Origin: Caulobacteraceae bacterium
Lineage (GTDB): Bacteria; Pseudomonadota; Alphaproteobacteria; Caulobacterales; Caulobacteraceae
NCBI GenBank assembly: GCA_947452365.1
Contig: CANGCO010000010.1
Span: forward strand, 1 to 51,075
Direction of reading: 5' to 3'
DNA length: 51,075 bases
In this document: piece after piece, positions 28,324-39,242 of the stretch
Layout: each line of letters starts with the position of its first letter
Numbering within the stretch: position 1 is the stretch's first letter
Translations under genes and position numbers: made by a program
Notes under the pieces: generated by a model
Told to the model about the DNA's origin: nothing
Database searches by the model: none
What the model saw: the letters and a program-made list of their open reading frames with translations, nothing else

Positions 28324-29037
28324 ATGTCCGAAACACACGCCTTGTCTGCCTTAAAATGCCCCTTGCCCGCTTCTGAGCCGGTCTTGGAGGAGGTGGCGGC
28401 CTGCCATCCGCAAGACCTCGGCGCAGCGCTTGGCTTTGCCCTGATGCGGGTGGGGGGGGATGGCCAGCCCGATCCGCGCCCCTGCGTTCTTGTTGCGCCC
28501 AAGGTCTGGCTGCGCGAGCGCGGGCGGCCCTTTGCGCCGGGCTGGAGCCAAAAGGGGGGCACCCTGATCTTGGTTGAAACCATGGATGAGCACCAGGCGC
28601 TTTGGGCCCTGGAAGAAGCGCTAAAATCAGGGGCGGTAAGCGGCGCAATCGGGGCCTTGGCCGCGCCGGATTTTGTCGCCACCCGGCGCCTGGATTTTGC
28701 CGCAAGGGCCGGGCGGGCCAGGGCTGTGGTCTTGCGGGTTGGCCAGACCGGGGGCCTCAGCACAGCCAGGCGGCGCTGGCAGATCGCGGCCCTGGCCTCG
28801 GGGGCCCATGCCCTTGATGCCCGCGCGCCCGGGCCAGAGCGATTGCGGGCCAGTCTGATCCGGCGGCGCGATGGTGCGCCCGGCTTTTGGGAATTGGAGT
28901 GGGATAATGAGCGGCGAGCATGGCTTGGGTCAGGGGCAAGGGCGAAGGACCATGGCCAGACGCATAGCCTGCCTGTGGCTGCCCGATTGGCCAATCACGG
29001 TCTGGCGACGGGCAAACCCCGCCCCGCCGCCGCCTGA
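28324..29037 (+). CDS. imuA: Mutagenesis-cassette protein ImuA
   Basis: A 237-residue RecA/SulA-like protein of the ImuA family, first gene of the SOS-induced imuA-imuB-dnaE2 cassette that carries out error-prone translesion synthesis in bacteria lacking DinB/UmuC-type systems. Family features are the QDLGAALGFALMRVG helix, the GGTLILVETMDEHQALWALEEALKSG core and WQIAALASGAHALDARAPGPERLRASLIRRRDG near the end. There is no clear Walker motif, as usual for ImuA. The LexA box lies just upstream. Its last 86 bases overlap the imuB start in another frame, a longer overlap than the few bases often seen, and the ImuA tail after about residue 200 is low-complexity. Confidence 0.85.
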   Translation: MSETHALSALKCPLPASEPVLEEVAACHPQDLGAALGFALMRVGGDGQPDPRPCVLVAPKVWLRERGRPFAPGWSQKGGTLILVETMDEHQALWALEEALKSGAVSGAIGALAAPDFVATRRLDFAARAGRARAVVLRVGQTGGLSTARRRWQIAALASGAHALDARAPGPERLRASLIRRRDGAPGFWELEWDNERRAWLGSGARAKDHGQTHSLPVAARLANHGLATGKPRPAAA

Positions 29038-30538
29038 AACCGCCTTTGCCCTCATCGAGCGGGTTGGGGGCGGTCTGTGCCTGCGCGCCGTGAATGCCGC
29101 AGGCCGCGCGCTTGGGCTTTATCGCGGCCAGACCCAGGCCGATGCCCGCGCCCGGGTGCCGGACCTGATCACCGCTCCGGCCGATCCGGCGGCAGAAGTG
29201 GCGGCCCTGACCCAATTGGCCCTGTGGTCAGAGCGGTTCTCCCCGGCCGTGGCCATGGAAACCGGCCCGCCGGGTCTAGAGGGCTTGGCCTTGGACATGA
29301 CTGGGGCCGCGCACCTGTTTGGCGGTGAGGCGGCCCTCATCCAGACCCTGGAGGCCAGGCTGGCCAAGGCAGGCATCCCCGCCCGCGCGGCCCTAGCTGA
29401 TACGCTGGGCGCGGCCTGGGCCCTGGCCCGGTTTGGCCAGGGTCAGCGCCTGGCCCCAGAAGGCGGCGCGCGTCTGGCCCTGGCCGATTTGCCGACCGAG
29501 GCCCTGCGCCTAGCGCCCGAGGCGGTGGTGCTGCTGCGCCGGTTTGGGCTGAATGCGATTGGCGATCTTTATGCCCTGCCGCGCGCGGGCCTGGCCAGGC
29601 GCTTTGCGGCCGGAAAGCTGGCGGCGGGCGGGTTGGGGCTTAGGGTAGTCGAGCGGCTGGATCAGGCCCTAGGCTTTCGCTCAGAACCCTTGGTGCCGGT
29701 CCGTGCGCCCCCCGCCTATCGCGCCTTTCAGGTCTTTGCCGAGCCGGTCGGCGATATGGCCGGGCTGGCCCATTGCCTGGATGGGCTGGTGCAGGCCCTG
29801 GTCGATCAACTGGCGCGCGATGGGCGCGGGGCAAGGCGGCTGGTCCTGACCGGGTTTCGCGTCGATGGCGGCACGACCCAGATTGAGGCGGGGCTAAGCG
29901 CGCCCCTCGCCCAGTCCGCGCATTTTCTGCGCCTGTTAAAAAACAAGGGGCTGGAGCATCTGGATCTGGGCTTTGGCATTGATGCCCTAATGCTGGCAGC
30001 GCCCGTGGCCGAGGCGATTGTGCTGGTCCAGGTGGGGCTGGAGGACAAGGCTGCTATCGCTGATCAAGGCGCGCTGGCCGGTCTGATCGATCGATTGCAG
30101 GCCAGACTGGGCGAGGGCGCGGTGCGCATGGCCAAGGCCTCGGGCCGTTGGTTGCCTGAGCATAGCCAAGACTGGGGCCCGCCCGTCTTGGGCCGCGCGC
30201 CAGAGGCTTTTGCCTCTGAAGACCGCCCCCGGCCCATCCTGCTCTTTCATCCGCCCGAGCCGGTTGAGGCCATGGCCGAACTGCCCGATGCCGCCCCGGT
30301 GCGGTTTATCTGGCGGCGTGTGGCCAGGCGTGTGGTGCGGGCCGAGGGGCCAGAACGTCTGGGACCCGAATGGTGGCGTCAGACGGCGGACAATCATCGC
30401 CCCGCCCCGCGCACGCGTGATTATTACCGTATCGAGGACGAGGCCGGGCACCGCTATTGGCTGTTTCGCGAGGGGCTTTATGAGCGCGAAGACATGGGCC
30501 GCCTGCCCAACTGGTGGCTGCACGGGGTGTTTGCATGA
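28952..30538 (+). CDS. imuB: Inactive Y-family polymerase ImuB
   Basis: A 528-residue Y-family-like protein that acts as the scaffold between DnaE2, the beta clamp and ImuA. The opening RRIACLWLPDWPI and the palm-like LALDMTGAAHLFGGE are typical of ImuB; the acidic catalytic residues of true DinB polymerases are missing there, so it is not expected to polymerise. The helix-hairpin-helix-type region AVVLLRRFGLNAIGDLYALPRAGLARRF is at about 190-220, and the C-terminal WRRVARRVVRAEGPERLGPEWW and RDYYRIEDEAGHRYWLFREG segments are family hallmarks. I use the ATG at 28952 (AAGGA just upstream), not the longer open frame from 28871. Its TGA overlaps the dnaE2 ATG. Confidence 0.92.
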   Translation: MARRIACLWLPDWPITVWRRANPAPPPPETAFALIERVGGGLCLRAVNAAGRALGLYRGQTQADARARVPDLITAPADPAAEVAALTQLALWSERFSPAVAMETGPPGLEGLALDMTGAAHLFGGEAALIQTLEARLAKAGIPARAALADTLGAAWALARFGQGQRLAPEGGARLALADLPTEALRLAPEAVVLLRRFGLNAIGDLYALPRAGLARRFAAGKLAAGGLGLRVVERLDQALGFRSEPLVPVRAPPAYRAFQVFAEPVGDMAGLAHCLDGLVQALVDQLARDGRGARRLVLTGFRVDGGTTQIEAGLSAPLAQSAHFLRLLKNKGLEHLDLGFGIDALMLAAPVAEAIVLVQVGLEDKAAIADQGALAGLIDRLQARLGEGAVRMAKASGRWLPEHSQDWGPPVLGRAPEAFASEDRPRPILLFHPPEPVEAMAELPDAAPVRFIWRRVARRVVRAEGPERLGPEWWRQTADNHRPAPRTRDYYRIEDEAGHRYWLFREGLYEREDMGRLPNWWLHGVFA

Positions 30539-33500
30539 CCGCGCCCGCCTATGCCGAGCTGGATATGCGCAGCAATTTTTCGTTTCTCGAAGGCGCGTCC
30601 CATGCCGATGAATTGGTCCTGACCGCTAAGGCCTTAGGGCTGGCGGCTATTGGCATTGCCGATCGCAATAGTTTAGCCGGGGTGGTGCGGGCCCATGTCG
30701 CGGCCAAGGCGCAAGGCCTTTCGCTTCTGATCGGCTGCCGCCTGGTCTTTACCGACGAGACCGAATTGATCGTCTATCCGCGTGACCGCGCCGCCTATGG
30801 CCGCCTGTGCCGCCTCTTATCCTTAGGCAAGATGGGGTCTGAGGATGAGCCGCGCATCGCCAAGGGCGATTGCCAGCTGAGTTTTGATCAGGCCGTCAGT
30901 CTGGGTAAGGGTCTGATCGGTCTTGTTCCGGCCCCAGAGCGTTTGGGGCCAGGCTTTGAAACGCGGCTAGCGGCCTGGGCTAGGGCCTGGCCCGATCAGC
31001 TTTATCTCGCTGCCAGCCCACTTTACCGGGGCGATGATCGAGCGCGGCTGAACCGGCTGGCGCACCTGGCGCATAAGCACCAGACCCCGATGCTGGCGAC
31101 CAATCGCATCCTCTATCATGATCCAGGCCGCCGTCCCTTGCAGGACGTCATGGCCTGCATCCGGCTGGGCACGCGTCTAGATAAGGCGGGCCGCCAGCTA
31201 GAGGCCCATGCCGAGCGGCATCTAAAGCCGCCTGCCGAAATGGCGCGCCTGTTTGCCGGGCATGAGGCGGCCCTGACGCGCAGTCTTGATCTGGTCAAGG
31301 CTGCGCGCTTTAGCCTGGATGAGCTGCAATACGAGTATCCTGACGAGCCTGTGCCGGTGGGCAAGAGCGCCGATGCGCATCTGGCGGACCTGACCTGGGC
31401 CGGTGCTGATAGCCGCTATCCGGACGGTGTGCCTTCGGGCGTGCGGGCTAGCCTCATTAAGGAACTGACCTTGATCGCCAAGGTTCAGTACGCGCCCTAT
31501 TTTCTGACCGTTTATGACATTGTCGCCTTTGCGCGCAGCCAGGGCATATTATGCCAGGGCCGTGGCTCGGCCGCTAATTCGGCGGTCTGTTATTGCCTTG
31601 GCATTACTGCCGTTGATCCGGCCCAGATTGACCTCTTGTTTGAGCGCTTTATTTCTGAGGCTAGGGCCGAGCCGCCTGATATTGATGTCGATTTTGAGCA
31701 TGAGCGGCGCGAAGAGGTCATCCAGTATATTTATCGCCGCTATGGTCGCCACCGCGCCGCCATTGCTGCCACCGTGATCTGTTATCGTCCGCGTTCGGCT
31801 ATTCGCGATGTCGGCAAGGCACTGGGCCTCAGCGAAGACGTCACGTCTGCCCTGGCCGGGACGGTTTGGGGCAGTTATGGCGGGCGCGGCGATGACGGCG
31901 TTCCCGATGACCGGGTCCGGGCCATTGGCCTTGATCCCGATGCGCCGCGCCTTCATTTGGCGCTTCACCTGGCGCGCGAGCTTTTGGGCACGCCGCGGCA
32001 CCTGTCGCAGCATGTTGGCGGCTTTGTCCTGACCCGCAATGATCTGGTCGAGACCGTGCCGGTCGGCAATGGCGCCATGCTGGGCCGTACCTTTATCGAA
32101 TGGGACAAGGACGATATCGAGGCCCTAAAGATCATGAAGGTCGATGTCCTGGCGCTTGGCATGTTGACCGCCATTCGCCGGGGCTTTGACCTGATCGCCG
32201 GCGCCTATGGCCGCGATCTGGACCTGGCCAGCGTGCCGCGCGAGGATCCGGCGGTCTATGCCATGTTACAAAATGCCGATTCCGTTGGCGTGTTTCAGGT
32301 CGAAAGCCGGGCCCAGATGGCCATGTTGCCAAGGCTGAAGCCCGCCAAGTTTTATGACCTGGTCATTCAGGTGGCGATTGTCCGGCCAGGCCCGATCCAG
32401 GGCGACATGGTCCATCCTTATCTGAACCGCCGGGCCGGGCGCGAGGGGGTGAGTTTTCCCTCGCCGCATCCGGACCATGGCCCGGCCGATGAGCTGGAGC
32501 GGGTGCTCGGCAAGACGCTGGGCGTGCCGCTGTTTCAAGAACAGGCCATGCGTATTGCCATGGAGGCGGCGCGGTTTACCGGTGATGAGGCCAATGGCCT
32601 GCGCAAGGCCATGGCCGCCTTTCGCCGCACTGGAACCATTGCCAATTATGAGACCATGATGGTCGAGCGCATGGTGGCGCGTGGCTATGCGCTTGATTTT
32701 GCCCAGCGCTGTTTCAACCAGATCAAGGGCTTTGGCGATTATGGCTTTCCCGAAAGTCATGCCGCCTCGTTTGCGCATCTGGTCTATGTCTCGGCCTGGC
32801 TCAAGCGCTGGTTTCCAGAGGTTTTTGCCGCGGCCCTGATCAATAGCCAGCCCATGGGTTTTTATGCCCCGGCCCAGCTGGTGTCCGATGCCAAGGCCCA
32901 TGGCGTGGTGGTGCGCCCGCCGGATGTCAATTTCAGCGGGTTTGATTGTGGGCTGGAGCCTAAGGATGATGCGGTCTCGGTCAGTGGCCGTCCGCGCCGC
33001 TGCGCCTTGCGCCTGGGCCTGCGCCAGATCGAAGGGTTTCGCCGCGACTGGGCCAGCGCCATTATCCAGGCCCGCGACCGTCCGTTTACGGATCTTGAGG
33101 ATCTGCGCCGCCGAACGGGCCTTGGCGGCCTGGCCCTCGATGCCCTGGCCGCCGCCGATGCGCTCGGCTCCTTGGCCCTGACCCGGCGCACGGGGCTTTG
33201 GGCGGCAAGGGGCCTGCCACGGGCAGAGCCTGCGCCCCTGTTTGCCGCCATGGGCCTGGAAGAAGCTGATGGCCCCGCGCCCCTGCCGCTTGCGGCCCTG
33301 TCGCAAGAAGTGGTGCAGGATTATGAAACCTTGCGCCTCTCGCTCAAGGCCCATCCGGTCAGTTTTCTGCGACCCGAATACGCCCGGATTGGGGCCATAC
33401 CCGCCAAGGCCGTGGCAGCATTGGGCGATGGTCGCCGCGCGGTCCTGGTCGGGGTGGTTCTGGTGCGGCAAAAGCCTGGCTCGGCCAAGGGTGTATGCTT

Positions 33501-33798
33501 TATGACGCTGGAGGATGAGACCGGCGTGGTCAATGCCGTGATCTGGCCCAAGATTTTTAAAGCCCACCGGCCGCTCATTATGGGCGCGCGTTTGATCCTG
33601 ATCCGGGGCCGGGTGCAAAGGGCCGATGGGGTTGTGCATCTGATCGCCGAAAGCTTGGAAGATCGAACGCGCGACCTGTTAGGTCTGTCGCAAAACCCCG
33701 CGGGCGCGGCAGTATCCAGCCTTGCCTTGAACCAGCAGTCCAGCCGCCATCATCCGCGCGATGTGCGGGTCATGCCAAGGTCTAGGGATTTTCACTAG
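30535..33798 (+). CDS. dnaE2: Error-prone DNA polymerase DnaE2 (ImuC)
   Basis: A 1087-residue C-family polymerase. The N-terminal PHP domain starts at once (YAELDMRSNFSFLEGASHADELV), the catalytic palm carries PPDIDVDFEHERR near residue 380 with the metal-binding aspartates, RPGPIQGDMVHPY is near 615, and a C-terminal OB-fold (RRAVLVGVVLVRQKPGSAKG) is near 965. It makes mutagenic lesion bypass together with ImuA and ImuB under SOS control. The ATG overlaps the imuB stop (ATGA), so expression is coupled. Length is normal. The last 17 bases overlap the convergent VOC gene. Confidence 0.96.
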   Translation: MTAPAYAELDMRSNFSFLEGASHADELVLTAKALGLAAIGIADRNSLAGVVRAHVAAKAQGLSLLIGCRLVFTDETELIVYPRDRAAYGRLCRLLSLGKMGSEDEPRIAKGDCQLSFDQAVSLGKGLIGLVPAPERLGPGFETRLAAWARAWPDQLYLAASPLYRGDDRARLNRLAHLAHKHQTPMLATNRILYHDPGRRPLQDVMACIRLGTRLDKAGRQLEAHAERHLKPPAEMARLFAGHEAALTRSLDLVKAARFSLDELQYEYPDEPVPVGKSADAHLADLTWAGADSRYPDGVPSGVRASLIKELTLIAKVQYAPYFLTVYDIVAFARSQGILCQGRGSAANSAVCYCLGITAVDPAQIDLLFERFISEARAEPPDIDVDFEHERREEVIQYIYRRYGRHRAAIAATVICYRPRSAIRDVGKALGLSEDVTSALAGTVWGSYGGRGDDGVPDDRVRAIGLDPDAPRLHLALHLARELLGTPRHLSQHVGGFVLTRNDLVETVPVGNGAMLGRTFIEWDKDDIEALKIMKVDVLALGMLTAIRRGFDLIAGAYGRDLDLASVPREDPAVYAMLQNADSVGVFQVESRAQMAMLPRLKPAKFYDLVIQVAIVRPGPIQGDMVHPYLNRRAGREGVSFPSPHPDHGPADELERVLGKTLGVPLFQEQAMRIAMEAARFTGDEANGLRKAMAAFRRTGTIANYETMMVERMVARGYALDFAQRCFNQIKGFGDYGFPESHAASFAHLVYVSAWLKRWFPEVFAAALINSQPMGFYAPAQLVSDAKAHGVVVRPPDVNFSGFDCGLEPKDDAVSVSGRPRRCALRLGLRQIEGFRRDWASAIIQARDRPFTDLEDLRRRTGLGGLALDALAAADALGSLALTRRTGLWAARGLPRAEPAPLFAAMGLEEADGPAPLPLAALSQEVVQDYETLRLSLKAHPVSFLRPEYARIGAIPAKAVAALGDGRRAVLVGVVLVRQKPGSAKGVCFMTLEDETGVVNAVIWPKIFKAHRPLIMGARLILIRGRVQRADGVVHLIAESLEDRTRDLLGLSQNPAGAAVSSLALNQQSSRHHPRDVRVMPRSRDFH

Positions 33799-34189
33799 GG
33801 CCGGAAGGCTCGATCAGGTCCCAAAGATTGCCGAACTTGTCGCGAAACACAGCTACGGTGCCATAGGGCTCGGCGCGCGGGTTTTCCATAAACTCAAGCC
33901 CAGCCTTTTGAAACGCTGCATGGTCGCGGGCGAAATCGTCCGTATAGAGAAAAAACGAAACCCGCCCACCGGTCTGGTGGCCAATCGCCGCGCTCTGCTC
34001 CGGGCTTGAGGCCTTGGCCAGTAAGATGCGGGTCTGGGCCGAGGGGCTAGGCCTAACCACCACCCAGCGCTTGCCTTCCGAAAGGGGCGTATCCTCGACC
34101 CGTTCAAAGCCTAGATCACCGCAATAATGGGCGAGGGCCAGATCATAATCTGGCACGACCAAGGCAATAAGACCAAGATGGCCGGACAT
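33782..34189 (-). CDS. VOC (glyoxalase/bleomycin-resistance) family protein
   Basis: A 135-residue vicinal-oxygen-chelate protein with two beta-alpha-beta-beta-beta modules: LIALVVPDYDLALAHYCGDLGF at the start, FFLYTDDFARDHAAFQKAGL in the middle and GTVAVFRDKFGNLWDLIEP at the end. Metal-binding positions of glyoxalase I are only partly kept, so it is best called a generic VOC protein of unknown substrate. Its 3' end overlaps dnaE2 by 17 bases on the opposite strand. It starts just before the thiC leader and is divergent from it. Confidence 0.85.
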   Translation of the reverse strand: MSGHLGLIALVVPDYDLALAHYCGDLGFERVEDTPLSEGKRWVVVRPSPSAQTRILLAKASSPEQSAAIGHQTGGRVSFFLYTDDFARDHAAFQKAGLEFMENPRAEPYGTVAVFRDKFGNLWDLIEPSGPSENP

Positions 34190-34295
34190 GGGTGCGGGCT
34201 TTCAAAACGGCAGGCCTATCGTCGCTATGGCCAATGCCCGGCCCGGTCAAGTCCAGTGCTTGACGCAGCGATCCATGCGCGTACAGTCGCGCCAA

Positions 34296-36300
<2,005 letters not shown>

Positions 36301-36321
36301 GCGACTTTCAATTTACCTGTC

Positions 36322-36364
36322 TGGATGGGCATTAGGGCTTGACCAAAGCCGCAAGGCCCATCCA
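36322..36364 (+). terminator. Branched stem-loop between thiC and the FATP-type gene
   Basis: A perfect 9-base outer stem (TGGATGGGC at 36322-36330 with GCCCATCCA at 36356-36364) encloses an inner stem GGCTT/AAGCC (36336-36340 and 36346-36350) with a five-base loop. It begins 22 bases after the thiC stop. There is no T tract. It may stop transcription from the thiC unit or stabilise its 3' end. Confidence 0.55.
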
Positions 36365-36395
36365 ATAGGCACGCGCAGTGCAAAAATGGCAGGTC

Positions 36396-38186
36396 ATGGG
36401 TCTGGTTCAGAATATTTTGCGGGAGTTACGCTTTGGCCAAGGCCTGGTGCGCACCTGGTCGCGCATAACGGGCATTGGTCCGGACTCGCCAAACCTGATC
36501 TGTGATGATTTTGAACGGGCGGTAAACCGGTATCGTAATCGCCAGGCCATGACGTTTGAAGGTCAGGCCCTGACCTATGGCGAGCTGGATGATCTGGCCA
36601 ACCGTTTTGCCCATTGGGCCCAGGCCCAGCATCTGGTGCGCGGCGATTGTGTCGCCCTGTTTATGCCCAATCGTATGGAGTATTTGGCGATCTGGATGGG
36701 TCTGGCCAAGGTTGGCGTGGTCACCGCCCTGATCAATAACAATTTGACGGGGCCAGCCCTTGCCCATTGCCTAAACCTAAGCGGTGCGCGGCATGTGATC
36801 GCCGATAGCGAAACCATTGTGGCCTATTTAGAGGTCGAGGACAGCCTAACCAAAAAGACCATCCAGTGGCAGATGGAGGGCAGCGCGCGCGGCCATACGG
36901 ACCTCGTGCGGATATTAAAAACCTGCAGTTCCTTGCGCCCCGATCGGAAGGCCTTACGCGAAGGCCTGAAGGCCAAGGACCTAGCCCTCTATATTTTTAC
37001 CTCGGGTACAACCGGCATGCCAAAGGCTGCCAAGATTTCCCATGCCCGCGTCCAGTTCTATATGCGCGGCTTTGCCGGGGCGACGGGCGCGCGGGCCTCG
37101 GACCGGGTCTATGTGACCTTGCCGCTCTATCATGCCACGGGCGGGCTTTGCGCGACGGGAGCAACCTTGCTCAATGGTGGCTGTGTGGTCCTGCGCCGCC
37201 GGTTTTCCTTGAGCCAGTTTTGGGACGAAGTGCGGTCCGAGCGCTGTACCATGTTTGTCTATATTGGCGAACTTTGCCGCTATCTGGTCAATCAAGACCC
37301 GGTGCCGGGCGAGCGCGGGCACAATTTACGCATGGCGTTTGGTAATGGGCTTAGGCCCGATGTCTGGGACAAGATGACCCAGCGCTTTGCCATTCCGGAG
37401 ATTTTGGAGTTTTACGGCTCGACCGAAGGCAATGTGTCCATGTTTAATTTTGACGGCAAGGCCGGGGCGATTGGCCGGGTGCCGGCCTATCTGGAAAGCC
37501 GTTTCAATTTCAAACTGGTGCAATTTGATGTCGAGACCGAGCAACCCGTGCGCGGACCCGATGGGCGCTGTATTCCCTGTCGGCCCGGCGAGGTCGGGGA
37601 ATGTATTGGCGAGATCAGCAAGGATGCCCGCACCGAGTTTTCCGGCTATGCCGACAAGGCCGCCAGCGCGCAAAAAATCCTCACCGATGTGATGGCGGCA
37701 GGCGACCGCTGGTTTCGCACCGGTGACCTGATGCGGGTCGATCATGAGGGTTATTTCTATTTTGTCGACCGGATCGGCGAGACGTTTCGCTGGAAGGGCG
37801 AGAATGTCTCGACGACCGAGGTGGCCCAACAGATTGCCGGCTTTAGCGGCGTGCATGAGGCGATTGTCTATGGCGTCCCCGTGCCCGGTTCAGACGGCCG
37901 CGCGGGCATGACATCCTTGGTGGTCGGCGAAGAATTTGATCTAGATGGCCTGACCGGCTATTTGGAATCGCGCCTGCCGAGCTTTGCCCAGCCGCTCTTT
38001 ATCCGCCTGCAGCCGCAGATGGAGATTACCGGAACCTTCAAATATCGCAAAATCGATCTGGTCCAGCAGGGCTTTGATCCGGCCGTGATCGACCAGCCGC
38101 TATTTTTCAAACAGCCCGGCGCGGGCTATGTGCCCCTAACGCCTGATGTGTTTGCCAAGATTGGCGCCGGGGCGTTTAAGCTCTAG
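36396..38186 (+). CDS. Very-long-chain acyl-CoA synthetase (FATP family)
   Basis: A 596-residue AMP-forming ligase of the FATP/very-long-chain type. Motifs are IFTSGTTGMPKAAKISHAR (AMP-binding), FYGSTEGNVSMFN and the FATP-specific hinge WFRTGDLMRVDHEGYFYFVDRIGETFRWKGENVSTTEV. The N-terminal region before about residue 45 is amphipathic and could attach to the membrane. I use ATG 36396 (MGLVQNILRELRF) since relatives begin this way; GTG 36378 would add six residues. It lies 95 bases after thiC behind a stem-loop and so is likely a separate unit. The stop shares CTAG 38183-38186 with the convergent GST gene. Confidence 0.9.
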   Translation: MGLVQNILRELRFGQGLVRTWSRITGIGPDSPNLICDDFERAVNRYRNRQAMTFEGQALTYGELDDLANRFAHWAQAQHLVRGDCVALFMPNRMEYLAIWMGLAKVGVVTALINNNLTGPALAHCLNLSGARHVIADSETIVAYLEVEDSLTKKTIQWQMEGSARGHTDLVRILKTCSSLRPDRKALREGLKAKDLALYIFTSGTTGMPKAAKISHARVQFYMRGFAGATGARASDRVYVTLPLYHATGGLCATGATLLNGGCVVLRRRFSLSQFWDEVRSERCTMFVYIGELCRYLVNQDPVPGERGHNLRMAFGNGLRPDVWDKMTQRFAIPEILEFYGSTEGNVSMFNFDGKAGAIGRVPAYLESRFNFKLVQFDVETEQPVRGPDGRCIPCRPGEVGECIGEISKDARTEFSGYADKAASAQKILTDVMAAGDRWFRTGDLMRVDHEGYFYFVDRIGETFRWKGENVSTTEVAQQIAGFSGVHEAIVYGVPVPGSDGRAGMTSLVVGEEFDLDGLTGYLESRLPSFAQPLFIRLQPQMEITGTFKYRKIDLVQQGFDPAVIDQPLFFKQPGAGYVPLTPDVFAKIGAGAFKL

Positions 38187-39112
38187 GCCTTGAACGCCAG
38201 ATAGCCGGTGCGTGGGAAGTGAACATGCACGGTCCCGACCGCCGGGTCAGTGCGTTCAATCACCACCCGCTCGCGATTGGCCGCCACCAGAATGCCATCG
38301 ACCCGGTCGCGGCCATAATCATCGGCCATGACAAAGACGCTGTCGCCGGGACCTGCGCCCAGCGGGTCCTTGGGGTCATGCACCTCTGTCCCGATCGGCG
38401 TGGCAGCCTTGGCCACAGCCAGGGCCTCTGCGCCTGTCATTTCGGTCGGGGTGCCGTGGCCAAAAGCCTCAATCATGGCACGCCAAGGGCCGATATGCGG
38501 CATGTCTTCAGTCAGTTCGGTGACAAAGGGCTCTAGATTGCAGGCTAGGAACCAGAGATTCATATAGGCGGCGGCATCGGCTAGGCTGGGCTTTTTGCCA
38601 ACCAGCCAGCCCGATTTCGAAGCGGCCAGCTGGGTCTCCAGCCAAGCCATCTGGGCGCGCCATTGCTGTTTGAGCGGCGGCACGGCGGCCTTCATGGCGG
38701 CGATATCAAACGGGCGGCCCGACATGGCCTCGCGGTCTTTCAAAAACGCCTCGGGTGTATGCTCGCCAATTGTGCCAAAAATGATTGGGACGGTGGTTTG
38801 GAAAAACAGGCGGTCCGCCCACCAATTGATCGGCCAGATCAGGCCGGACAGGTCCTCTGGGATCATGGCAGGCGAGGGCGCGCGGCGCTCAATCTCGGCC
38901 TGCATGACTTGGGTATCGCAATAAATATCGGCGCCAATTTGAAGCGCAGGGGTGCGCCTATAGCCGCCGGTTAGGGGCAGATAGTCCGGCTTTGGCAGCA
39001 TGTTTGGGATGTGCACTGAGGCCCAGGCCAGGCCCTTAAAACCAAACAAGACCCGAATCTTTTCCGAAAACGGCGAGGTGTCGAAATGGTGCAGGATCAG
39101 GGTGGCGGACAT
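38183..39112 (-). CDS. Glutathione S-transferase family protein with C-terminal extension
   Basis: A 309-residue protein. The N-terminal thioredoxin-like GST domain (about 5-80) has LHHFDTSPFSEKIRVLFGFKG with a Ser-Pro-Phe active-site-like triplet. The helical domain (about 85-215) includes KKPSLADAAAYMNLWFLACN, a normal GST folding motif. The remaining 90 or so residues form an extra domain with alternating short strands (DSVFVMADDYGRDRVDGILVAANRERVVIERTD) that most GSTs lack. GAGGAAAC precedes the ATG at 39112. The substrate is unknown; the added domain may bind nucleotide or another protein. The TAG stop lies in the CTAG shared with the FATP gene. Confidence 0.85.
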   Translation of the reverse strand: MSATLILHHFDTSPFSEKIRVLFGFKGLAWASVHIPNMLPKPDYLPLTGGYRRTPALQIGADIYCDTQVMQAEIERRAPSPAMIPEDLSGLIWPINWWADRLFFQTTVPIIFGTIGEHTPEAFLKDREAMSGRPFDIAAMKAAVPPLKQQWRAQMAWLETQLAASKSGWLVGKKPSLADAAAYMNLWFLACNLEPFVTELTEDMPHIGPWRAMIEAFGHGTPTEMTGAEALAVAKAATPIGTEVHDPKDPLGAGPGDSVFVMADDYGRDRVDGILVAANRERVVIERTDPAVGTVHVHFPRTGYLAFKA

Positions 39113-39242
39113 GGGGGTTTCCTCGAAATCGTGTTTTGTTGGTTATGACACGGCGCAAACAGCTTGAAACCCTGAAAATCATATCGGCCAGACCGAGCAC
39201 ACGCCCCGCGCATATTTGCAGAATCTGTCCTATATCAGAGAC

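Noticed and set aside
28178-28994. Minus-strand open frames across imuA
   Set aside because: They are Arg/Pro/Ala-rich shadows. They also cover the LexA operator, which fits a promoter for imuA and not a coding region.
32266-33639. Long open frame of 457 codons on the minus strand inside dnaE2
   Set aside because: It is a shadow of the GC-rich codon pattern of dnaE2: it has no recognisable motif, is rich in Gln, His and Gly, and lies entirely within a confident gene.
39113-39242. LexA box before uvrC
   Set aside because: No GTTC-N7-GTTC or GAAC-N7-GAAC is present in this spacer, so SOS control of uvrC is not supported here.
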